64,000 nt of DNA from Pseudanabaena sp. FACHB-1998 (GTDB lineage Bacteria; Cyanobacteriota; Cyanobacteriia; Pseudanabaenales; Pseudanabaenaceae). The stretch lies in assembly GCF_014696355.1 (NCBI RefSeq), contig NZ_JACJQA010000027.1, forward strand, positions 215,059 through 279,058. The letters run 5' to 3'. The position numbers and the translations under genes are program-made. The notes beneath the pieces are model-generated. The model was given only the letters and a program-made list of their open reading frames with translations, did no database searches and was not told the origin of the DNA. Positions 57,841-64,000 of this stretch are shown here, in pieces. How positions within the stretch are numbered: the first letter of the stretch is position 1; the number at the start of each line of letters is the position of its first letter.

Positions 57841-59105
57841 TATCTAAAGGGCATTGCATAGAGCAAGCCACCTTGTTTCCACGGACGATTTAAGCCACGA
57901 GGAATATCGAGGGGAGCTAGATTGCGACTATAAATATCGCCGTAATTACCGACTTGCTTGAGGATCTGCGTAGTCCAGTCGGGCGCAAGCCCCAACTCAA
58001 TTCCCAAGGAATCTGATGTACCTAAAAATCTTGATACTTCAGGATTTTTCGTATCTTTAAAGACTGCATAATTGTCTGTACCAATTCCCAATTCTTCAGC
58101 ATAAAAAGTGGCATAAATCACCCAAGAAATCACATCCCGCCAGCGATCGTCATTGCCAATGATCGCTGGGCTAAGGGGTTCTTTAGAAAAACTCACATCT
58201 AAAATTTTGTGATCAGCAGGACGGGGGAGTTTACTGCGCCATGCGGCTAGCTGTGATTTTTCCGAAGATACGCCCTCACATTCTCCCTTGGCATAGGCAT
58301 TCAAAACGCCATCAAGATCGAGCAGAATGATTGGCTCAATTTCTACATTTGCTTCCTTAAAAGCTGCCTCCAAATTAGAGGCATTAATTCCTGTTTCCAC
58401 ACAAATCTTTTTGTTAGCTAAGTCCTTTAGGGCGATCGCCAATTCGTCATTGGATTTAGAGGCTTGCTTATCAGATTTCGCATCTTTGTCTTTGCTGTCG
58501 GACTTGGATGGATCGTTAGAGCTGGTAGGGTTAGGAGGAGAAGCCGATGGCGAAGGACTAGCTGATGGTGAAGAACTGGGGGAACTAGGGGGTGAATTAT
58601 TAGGAGAACTATTGGGGGAAGGAGAAGCCGTGGGTTTAGCTCCAATCCTTAACATGATTCCCTGTCCATCAAAAAAAGTAGTAGGCGCAAAGGAGATATT
58701 CGGCGTAACATCACGGCTCAAGGTGCGGGTAGTATTGCGTAGCAAAATATCAACTTCCCCCGTTTGTAGAGCCGTAAAGCGATCCTTGGCAAGCAAAGGC
58801 TTAAACTCGATCGCCTTGGCATCCCCCAAGACTGCGGCAGCGATCGCTCGGCAATAGTCCACATCCAGCCCACTCCATGTGCCTTTTTCGTCTACATAGC
58901 TAAATCCTAGTAACTTGCCATTAACCCCGCAAATCAATTTTCCGCGAGCTTTCACCCTCTCTAAAATACTTTCAGGTTCTTTGGTTGGGGCGATCGCAGA
59001 GGTAGGAGTAGGGGGTGCGGTGACCGTAGGAGCGGGTGCTGGTTTGTCCTGACATCCCGATAACAACGCAACAGTCAGGCTAAGAAAAAAGCACCATTGC
59101 CTCAT
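57840..59105 (-). CDS. Family 3 amino-acid-binding lipoprotein with a low-complexity insert
   Basis: 421 residues from ATG 59105, chosen because the lipoprotein signal MRQWCFFLSLTVALLSGC starts there; the frame opens at 59189. Cys18 would be lipidated. Then a Pro/Thr linker, and the solute-binding domain: LERVKARGKLICGVNGKLLG, GTWSGLDVDYCRAIAAAVLG and TGEVDILLRNTTRTLSRD are family 3 (glutamate/amino-acid type) motifs, like those of the BztA/AapJ subgroup. An insert of about 70 residues of Ser/Pro then Lys/Asp (about residues 178-240) interrupts the domain before LANKKICVETGIN. No permease is beside it. Confidence 0.85.
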   Translation of the reverse strand: MRQWCFFLSLTVALLSGCQDKPAPAPTVTAPPTPTSAIAPTKEPESILERVKARGKLICGVNGKLLGFSYVDEKGTWSGLDVDYCRAIAAAVLGDAKAIEFKPLLAKDRFTALQTGEVDILLRNTTRTLSRDVTPNISFAPTTFFDGQGIMLRIGAKPTASPSPNSSPNNSPPSSPSSSPSASPSPSASPPNPTSSNDPSKSDSKDKDAKSDKQASKSNDELAIALKDLANKKICVETGINASNLEAAFKEANVEIEPIILLDLDGVLNAYAKGECEGVSSEKSQLAAWRSKLPRPADHKILDVSFSKEPLSPAIIGNDDRWRDVISWVIYATFYAEELGIGTDNYAVFKDTKNPEVSRFLGTSDSLGIELGLAPDWTTQILKQVGNYGDIYSRNLAPLDIPRGLNRPWKQGGLLYAMPFR

Positions 59106-59266
59106 GGGTGTCCTTTTGCCTAGCTTGCGAGGATAAATTTCTGGGTCAGATTTGAATGAATAGAATAAATGCTTGGGCGTTAAGCTCATGTATTTAATAA
59201 TTTCTAGCGCGATCGATATTATAAGTAGGTTGTTTGCAGCTTACCTTGATTCCATCAAGTTATACC

Positions 59267-59300
59267 AAATCACGAAAGTATGCCAACACTTTTGTGATTT
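59267..59300. repeat. Hairpin, inverted copy of 4552-4585
   Basis: AAATCACGAAAGT and ACTTTTGTGATTT, one wobble. Reverse complement agrees with 4552-4585 at 28 of 34 positions. Confidence 0.5.
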
Positions 59301-59400
59301 AAAAATTGTGATTTAAAAATCAAACCCAGTAAGGTTTTTTAAATAAAGAAGGGGCGTAGCCCTTTCTTTATTGGGTATTACAGCGCTTTGCGTTCAAATC

Positions 59401-59461
59401 CAAACCGATAAAACCTTTAAAAGCTTTGCTTTGCAAGACTTTTAAAGGTTTTATCGGTTTG
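59401..59461. repeat. Long hairpin with GCAAAGCGCTGTA tag, reverse orientation
   Basis: 23-base outer arms pair perfectly, inner arms with one mismatch. The tag appears as TACAGCGCTTTGCG at about 59379-59392. A further imperfect hairpin lies at 59342-59372. The 445 bases 59106-59550 hold only these repeats. Confidence 0.6.
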
Positions 59462-59550
59462 TTAAATTGGAAAGTGCGATATCTTCGATAGTAGAAGTCA
59501 TTTTTTGATAATGCCACACCTTTAATTAATAACTAAGTTAATAACTAGCT

Positions 59551-60432
59551 TTGATATCTACCCAAGTACTACCGCCACTCTTAGCCCCGCTAGCCCAAAT
59601 TCCCCTTTGGCAATGGCTTACTGAACCCCTCGCGTTGGAATTTATGCGAAATGCCTTGATTGCAGGTGGTTTAGCAGGAATCGTTTGTCCCGCGATCGGT
59701 TGCTTTTTGATCGTGCAGCGTATGGCTTTGCTAGGGGATGTGATGACCCATACGGTGATGCCAGGGATGGCGATCGCTTTTTTTTATAAAATTGATGTTG
59801 GGATTGGAGCCTTTATTTCAGGGCTGGGTAGTGCCTTTTTAATCGCATGGTTGCGATCGCAGACTCGCGTTAAAGTGGATGCCGCGATGGCGCTTACTTC
59901 TTCGAGTTTCTTCGCGATCGGGATTTTATTAATTTCTCTACTCAAAATCAAGATTGATCTGCATGGATTCTTATTTGGCGATATTCTCAGCGTTTCGGCA
60001 ACCGATACAATTCGTGCGGCGGTAATTACAGGAATTGTCTTAACGGCGATCGCCATGTTTTATAAACACCTCCTGTTTTACACCTTTGATCGCACAGGCG
60101 CACAAGCGTTAGGACTACCTGTGAATTTAATTTACTTAGGATTAATGGCAGGTGTGACACTGACCATCATCGCCAGTATGCAAACGATGGGCGTAGTCTT
60201 AGTGGTATCTCTGTTAGTGGGACCCGCAATTACTGCCTATTTATTAGTCAAGGAACTACATCACATGATCTTCGTAGGGGCAGGATTGGGCGTTTTCGCC
60301 AGTGCGATCGGGCTATATGCTAGTTACTACTTAAATTTGCCCTCAGGGCCCGCGATCGTGGTTTCAGTTCTCCTTTTATTTCTCCTAACCCTTGTCTTTA
60401 GTCCTAGTCAAGGCTTATTAACTCGCAAATAA
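59551..60432 (+). CDS. Metal (Zn/Mn) ABC transporter permease, ABC-3 family
   Basis: 293 residues from TTG 59551; the next in-frame Met is residue 32, so the start is uncertain. About eight transmembrane helices. ALIAGGLAGIVCPAIGCFLI, MALLGDVMTHTVMPGMAIAF and MQTMGVVLVVSLLVGPAITA are ABC-3 family motifs (ZnuB, MntB, SitD type). It moves Zn2+ or Mn2+ across the plasma membrane with a cluster A-I binding protein and an ATPase; neither adjoins it. The ZnuA-like protein at 13224 could be its partner, about 46 kb away, which is speculative. Confidence 0.87.
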   Translation: MISTQVLPPLLAPLAQIPLWQWLTEPLALEFMRNALIAGGLAGIVCPAIGCFLIVQRMALLGDVMTHTVMPGMAIAFFYKIDVGIGAFISGLGSAFLIAWLRSQTRVKVDAAMALTSSSFFAIGILLISLLKIKIDLHGFLFGDILSVSATDTIRAAVITGIVLTAIAMFYKHLLFYTFDRTGAQALGLPVNLIYLGLMAGVTLTIIASMQTMGVVLVVSLLVGPAITAYLLVKELHHMIFVGAGLGVFASAIGLYASYYLNLPSGPAIVVSVLLLFLLTLVFSPSQGLLTRK

Positions 60433-60536
60433 GAAGCTCACCCAAAAAGTTAGTAACTTATGTCAACTCTTTTGGTTTTTTATGGATGATTTTTAGATAG
60501 CTGTGCTAGCATCTGTTTGAGGTTCGTTGGATATTA

Positions 60537-61031
60537 ATGGCAAAAGTCCTTGTACTAAACGCATCGTATGAGCCGCTGAACATTACAAATTGGCAGCGAG
60601 CTATTGTGTTGGTCTTAAAAGGTAAAGCCGAACAAATCGAACATAATGGCAAAATGATCTATCCGGGAATGCCATTACCCAGCGTCATCCGAATGCTGCA
60701 ATATATAAGTATTCCCTACAAAGAGATTCCCCTCACCCGCCGAAATATTCTGCACCGAGATGTCCATTCCTGTCAGTACTGTGGGCATACGGGAGATGAC
60801 CTAACCCTCGATCATGTGTTGCCGCGATCGCGTGGTGGTGGTGATAGTTGGGACAATATTATTACCGCCTGTGTGCGATGCAACGTCAAAAAAGGCAACC
60901 GTACTCCCAAAGAAGCAGGAATGCCTCTCCGCAAACAACCCCGTCGCCCCCATAGTGGTTTGCATTTTGAAGTAACCAAATATCTGCGATCGGGCAACCA
61001 CGATGAATGGCAAAAATACATTATTAACTAA
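60537..61031 (+). CDS. HNH endonuclease family protein
   Basis: 164 residues. The HNH/beta-beta-alpha-metal domain has two zinc-knuckle cysteine pairs (Cys79/Cys82 in SCQYCG; Cys112/Cys115 in CVRCN), His93 in TLDHVLPRS and Asn107 in SWDNIIT. The N-terminal part NASYEPLNITNWQRAIVLVL and KAEQIEH matches a widely conserved chromosomal HNH family of cyanobacteria, not a mobile-element type. It probably nicks nucleic acid; the biological target is unknown. Its stop codon lies inside the terminator hairpin 61024-61070. Confidence 0.88.
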   Translation: MAKVLVLNASYEPLNITNWQRAIVLVLKGKAEQIEHNGKMIYPGMPLPSVIRMLQYISIPYKEIPLTRRNILHRDVHSCQYCGHTGDDLTLDHVLPRSRGGGDSWDNIITACVRCNVKKGNRTPKEAGMPLRKQPRRPHSGLHFEVTKYLRSGNHDEWQKYIIN

Positions 61032-61070
61032 AAAGAATTGGCTCTTAGTGAGCCAATTCTTTTTAGTTAA
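61024..61070. terminator. Perfect 21-bp hairpin
   Basis: 21-base arms around TTAGT, overlapping the HNH stop and ending TTTTTAGTTAA. Confidence 0.8.
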
Positions 61071-61118
61071 CGCAACTGGGTAGCCCGAGTTTTGTAATTG
61101 CCTATTCCCTCTTCAAAA

Positions 61119-61145
61119 TATAAGACTCGCATTGCGAGTCTTATA
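61119..61145 (-). terminator. Hairpin ending the rpsP-KH-cinA unit
   Basis: TATAAGACTCGC and GCGAGTCTTATA around ATT, just past the stop of the 47-residue gene. Confidence 0.6.
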
Positions 61146-61148
61146 AAC

Positions 61149-61292
61149 TTAATAGCGATGGTTGCGACGAGAGTTATTTCTTACTGGTATAGGAATTAAC
61201 TCAGGTTGTGGCTGACTTTGTCCCAAAAGGGATTCCAAAACGCGATTTAGAATTTCGCCGATCTCTTTCAGAGCTTTCTTGATCGCTTTCAC
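61149..61292 (-). CDS. Small 47-residue protein, previously overlooked
   Basis: A short frame from GTG 61292 with AGGGAG 9 bases before it, ending TAA 3 bases before the terminator hairpin. The product starts MKAIKKALKEIGEILNRVLE (amphipathic helix), then a Gln/Pro stretch, then a basic end NNSRRNHRY. It lies 33 bases after cinA on the same strand, so it is probably cotranscribed. Function unknown; the good ribosome site, length and terminator argue for a real gene. Confidence 0.55.
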   Translation of the reverse strand: MKAIKKALKEIGEILNRVLESLLGQSQPQPELIPIPVRNNSRRNHRY

Positions 61293-61325
61293 TATGCTTG
61301 GCTCCCTATCATCATCTAGGTTTAT

Positions 61326-62585
61326 TTACCCAATCATAACAAATCTTTTTCTAAACAAATCTAAAGCTGAGCTTACAGTTGCCTTTCTAATCCAATTTCT
61401 TCCTCTAGACGGACTAAAACGCAACTCGATCGCCTCAACTTTGCCTTCAGGATCGGCGATCCCCACATACACTAAGCCGACGGGTTTTGTTTCAGTGCCA
61501 CCTGCGGGCCCCGCGATCCCTGTAATGCTAATAGCCCAGTCTGATTTAAGTTTTGTCTTGATCCCCCTAGCCATCTGTTCGGCAACGATCGCACTAACTG
61601 CGCCATGTTGTTCAAGGACTGGGCGATCGACATTTAGTAAATCAATCTTGACCTCATTGCTATAGCTAATCACACCACCAAGGAAATAACTAGAGCTACC
61701 TGATATTTCGGTGAGGGTTTCACCTAGCCATCCGCCCGTGCAGGATTCGGCAACCGCAAGGGTTTGTCCGCGTTCTTGCAAAAGTTGCCCTGCAACCGAG
61801 GCGAGGGTGTCATCATCTGTGCCGTAGCAAAATTCGCCAGTAAGCTCACGGATCTCCGCTTCGACGGGGGCAATTAAGGCGATCGCCTCCTCTTGACTAT
61901 TGGCTCTAGCGGTGATCCTGAGACGCGCCTGACCATAGTTGGCGTAGGGTGCGACCGTCGGATTTTGGAGATCAAATAGGTGATTAACTTTGGTCGCAAG
62001 GGTGGACTCGGCTATGCCCCAATACAATAAAACTTTGGAATGAAAAGTCCCTTTTCCGTAATTTCGCGCCTGTAGCAAAGGCGATGCAGTTTGCTCCCAC
62101 ATCGGATAAAGCTCACTGGGTACACCCGGAAAAGTCAAAATCAATAAATTTGGCTGTGGCTCCCAGATCATCCCCGGAGCCGTGCCTATAGGATTATGTA
62201 AAATCTCTGCCCCCTTAGGTAGTAATGCTTGCTTACGGTTGTTGGCGGTCAATGTACGCCCCGTTTGCGCGGCCATCTGCTGAATCCGTTCCCAGATTTC
62301 AGGACGCTCTTCGAGGGGTGCGTCAAAGAAATTAGCGATCGCCTCAGTGGTGAGATCATCTGGGGTGGGGCCCAGTCCACCCGTAGTAATAATTAAGTTA
62401 GAGCGACTAGCGGCGATCGCCAGCGCTTGGTGTATGCGATCGGGATTATCACCGACAACGGTTTGATAAAAATGCGGCACTCCCAATAGGGCTAATTGCT
62501 GAGCTAAGTATTGGGCATTGCTATTAAGAATCTCGCCCAGCAATAACTCAGTCCCAATGCAAAGAATTTCTGTGCCAACTTTCAT
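61326..62585 (-). CDS. cinA: CinA-family protein (competence/damage-inducible, nicotinamide-nucleotide amidase type)
   Basis: 419 residues from ATG 62585; the frame opens at 62633. The N-terminal MoaB/MogA-like domain has EILCIGTELLLGEILNSNAQ and IITTGGLGPTPDDLTTEA. The C-terminal CinA domain has AVAESCTGGWLGETLTEISG and the ending GIAGPAGGTETKPVGLVYVG, as in NMN deamidase (PncC). It recycles pyridine nucleotides and clears ADP-ribose. It lies about 110 bases after the KH gene, with hairpins between. Confidence 0.93.
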   Translation of the reverse strand: MKVGTEILCIGTELLLGEILNSNAQYLAQQLALLGVPHFYQTVVGDNPDRIHQALAIAASRSNLIITTGGLGPTPDDLTTEAIANFFDAPLEERPEIWERIQQMAAQTGRTLTANNRKQALLPKGAEILHNPIGTAPGMIWEPQPNLLILTFPGVPSELYPMWEQTASPLLQARNYGKGTFHSKVLLYWGIAESTLATKVNHLFDLQNPTVAPYANYGQARLRITARANSQEEAIALIAPVEAEIRELTGEFCYGTDDDTLASVAGQLLQERGQTLAVAESCTGGWLGETLTEISGSSSYFLGGVISYSNEVKIDLLNVDRPVLEQHGAVSAIVAEQMARGIKTKLKSDWAISITGIAGPAGGTETKPVGLVYVGIADPEGKVEAIELRFSPSRGRNWIRKATVSSALDLFRKRFVMIG

Positions 62586-62607
62586 AAACTTATTCTCTCT
62601 AATACCC

Positions 62608-62658
62608 AAAACCAAAATACAGTTGCGGCGCAAAGTATTGCAACTGTATTTTGGTTTT
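62608..62658. terminator. Hairpin, 19-bp arms
   Basis: Arms 62608-62626 and 62640-62658 around a 13-base loop, just upstream of cinA. Confidence 0.6.
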
Positions 62659-62662
62659 AAAC

Positions 62663-62697
62663 AAAATAAAAGGGGTGCTATGCACCCCTTTTATTTT
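62663..62697 (-). terminator. KH gene terminator
   Basis: 16-base arms around TAT (core GGGGTGCTATGCACCCC), overlapping the KH stop. Confidence 0.75.
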
Positions 62698-63067
62698 AGT
62701 TATTAACTTCTCGCCGCTTGGGCTTTTCAACATTGATTCGAGGACGCTCAACCTGTGATTGCTGATCCTCTGAATATTCAGAGCTGTGATGATGGTGATC
62801 ATCATTACTCAAATGCGGGGTAGGATCAAAAACTTCAAATCTAGCGCTATGACCAGCTTCTTGAGCCGCAGTCATAACCACTGTCCGAACTGCTTGAATC
62901 GTCCGTCCCCCTTTACCAAAAATTCGCCCTCGATCTTCTGGATCGAAAGCAACTCTGATCCAGACGCGATCGCTTTTGCTATTTGACTCAAAGTCTACCC
63001 GCAAGGCATCTGGATGAGTCAGTAATGGCTTCAGCAAAAAACTAATTAGGGCGTTGTAGTCAGGCAT
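62696..63067 (-). CDS. khpA: KH-domain RNA-binding protein (KhpA/YlqC type)
   Basis: 123 residues. The KH motif with its GxxG loop is GRIFGKGGRTIQAVRTVVMT, after RVWIRVAFDPEDRG. The C-terminal part is a disordered His- and charge-rich tail (NDDHHHHSSEYSEDQQ), longer than in the roughly 80-residue YlqC/KhpA proteins. It sits 80 bases after rpsP, the usual neighbourhood of this gene, and binds RNA in the cytoplasm. Confidence 0.9.
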   Translation of the reverse strand: MPDYNALISFLLKPLLTHPDALRVDFESNSKSDRVWIRVAFDPEDRGRIFGKGGRTIQAVRTVVMTAAQEAGHSARFEVFDPTPHLSNDDHHHHSSEYSEDQQSQVERPRINVEKPKRREVNN

Positions 63068-63147
63068 TTTAGTCAGGCATTGCGGCGGTTAGGCACAAAT
63101 TTTAGTGGCGGTAATTATGAGAATTACGCTGGATTTACTTTACTAAA

Positions 63148-63396
63148 TTAAGCACTAACGAGATCGAATACCTTAGCTTTTTCGAGGATGCGACGTACTG
63201 TATCAGTAGGTTGAGCACCTTTTTTGATGCGATCGACGATCGCAGGTACATCTAATTGGGTTTCTTTGGTGCGTGGGTTATAGAAACCGAGTTCAGCGAG
63301 GGGACGACCATCGCGACGGCTGGTGCTATTTACGGCAACGATGCGATAGCTGGCTTCAAACTTTTTGCCAAATCGCTTTAATCTCAACTTCATCAT
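63148..63396 (-). CDS. rpsP: 30S ribosomal protein S16
   Basis: 82 residues, usual length. [20 protein letters not shown] and [16 protein letters not shown] are diagnostic. Two adjacent ATGs (63396 and 63393) can start it. First gene of the unit rpsP-khpA-cinA-small protein. Confidence 0.97.
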   Translation of the reverse strand: MMKLRLKRFGKKFEASYRIVAVNSTSRRDGRPLAELGFYNPRTKETQLDVPAIVDRIKKGAQPTDTVRRILEKAKVFDLVSA

Positions 63397-63564
63397 GGGT
63401 TTATGGCTCTAATTTCTGCGTGATTCGGTTCAATATTTTAGCAGAATTATTAGCATAGCATTATGAGAATCGGTCTGAAAAGTATTTGATTTTTGATTTT
63501 TGGCAAAAGCGCTAATAAGTATAATTACTTAAAATAATTACTTAAAAAATGTGGGGCGAAATCG

Positions 63565-63862
63565 ATGCTGAATGATATTCCTTTAGGGCAAATTGATTTG
63601 TCGCTTTAGTACAAGCAGAATTTACGCACTTTATCAAAGCGATATCGAAATATTCGTTCGGATACTCAAGCTGTGTTTGAGTAAATGTACTTCTGTTAAC
63701 TGTCTAATCAAAGAGCGATCGCGATGGCATCAGCTCTGTCGAAATTTTGAATATTTTGGCTCCTATACTTCTTTAGAAACCAGTGTCCTAGTTAATACAC
63801 TTATCGAAGCTGGAATTAGAGAAGATATGGTTACACAGTTGGCAACAAGCGATCGCCTATAA
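63565..63862 (+). pseudogene. Decayed RelE-like toxin gene
   Basis: From ATG 63565 one frame reads MLNDIPLGQIDLSL, then a stop (TAG 63607), then YKQNLRTLSKRYRNIRSDTQ, typical of the N-terminal half of a RelE-like toxin. A second frame then continues with YFGSYTSLETSVLVNTLIEA and GIREDM, resembling the C-terminal sheet of such toxins. A premature stop and a frame change suggest a broken gene. The 89-residue open frame 63593-63862 alone is not a convincing protein. Confidence 0.5.
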
Positions 63863-63900
63863 TACCCACCAGATAGCTAGGACACATTTGGGGTTAGCTA

Positions 63901-64000
63901 ATGCTACAAATCGATCTCAAACATCTGCCCACCAGTGACGAATTACCCGATTCTGACGATACGCCTGTGGATAACGAAGACCAAAATTTTTTACCAAATT
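63901..64000 (+). CDS. Uma2-family endonuclease, N-terminal part only
   Basis: The frame begins ATG 63901 and runs off the window after 33 codons. KHLPTSDELPDSDDTPVDNE is the well-known start of cyanobacterial Uma2 (DUF820) restriction-endonuclease-like proteins. Function of this family is not settled. No ribosome site is clear. Confidence 0.75.
   Translation, partial: MLQIDLKHLPTSDELPDSDDTPVDNEDQNFLPN

Noticed and set aside
63593..63862. 89-residue open frame as an intact gene
   Set aside because: It starts at a TTG without a ribosome site, and only its second half looks toxin-like; the first half fits another frame.

Overview
The window reads as part of a cyanobacterial chromosome. The palindrome GCGATCGC (HIP1) is frequent, and several genes are cyanobacterial: a high-light-inducible protein, a CO2-uptake NDH-1 operon (ndhF3-ndhD3-cupA-cupS), a cyanobacterial-type PEP carboxylase and a pseudopilin/HpsA locus known from filamentous, motile forms. 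I infer a filamentous cyanobacterium, possibly Pseudanabaena-like; the genus is a guess. No rRNA or tRNA gene, CRISPR array or complete transposase gene was recognised.

Layout: 1-4400 is the 3' part of a giant secreted nuclease. 4596-6321 is a ureidoglycolate lyase gene with a UbiH-type monooxygenase. 6743-10839 holds ppc and a Gfo/Idh/MocA oxidoreductase. 11085-16074 holds small exported or regulatory genes: a barrel-like protein, DUF6464, an amidase, a Zur-boxed zinc-binding lipoprotein, a GST/MarR divergent pair and an HLIP. 16243-19140 is ileS. 19480-32040 is a minus-strand hps-type cluster with three pseudopilins and a giant HpsA of about 3,120 residues. 32182-38228 is the inducible CO2-uptake operon plus a membrane protein.

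39200-45320 is an accessory island. It has miniature inverted-repeat elements (one nested in another repeat), an orphan DUF433 antitoxin, a CBS-HEPN-DUF7662-DUF4268 multidomain protein, XisH/XisI, and three RelE/ParE-type toxin-antitoxin modules joined by recurring spacer and leader sequences. The stretch 40286-43899 has no HIP1 site and is visibly AT-rich.

45461-63396 is mostly housekeeping: gldA-like dehydrogenase, sufE, GT4, Trx-like, topA, a FAD protein, an ABC exporter, pyrB, a prohibitin, an amino-acid-binding lipoprotein, a Zn/Mn permease, HNH, and rpsP-KH-cinA followed by an overlooked 47-codon gene. The window ends with a decayed RelE-like toxin and the start of a Uma2 gene.

Across the window, genes are separated by long, often perfect hairpins with a 3-base loop (GAA/TTC, AAA/TTT and similar). 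Several are followed by the tag GCAAAGCGCTGTA. They probably act as terminators but also look like a dispersed repeat family. The best candidate for an undescribed system is the CBS-HEPN-DUF7662-DUF4268 protein at 40769-42484, which shares a leader motif with the neighbouring XisHI and toxin-antitoxin modules.
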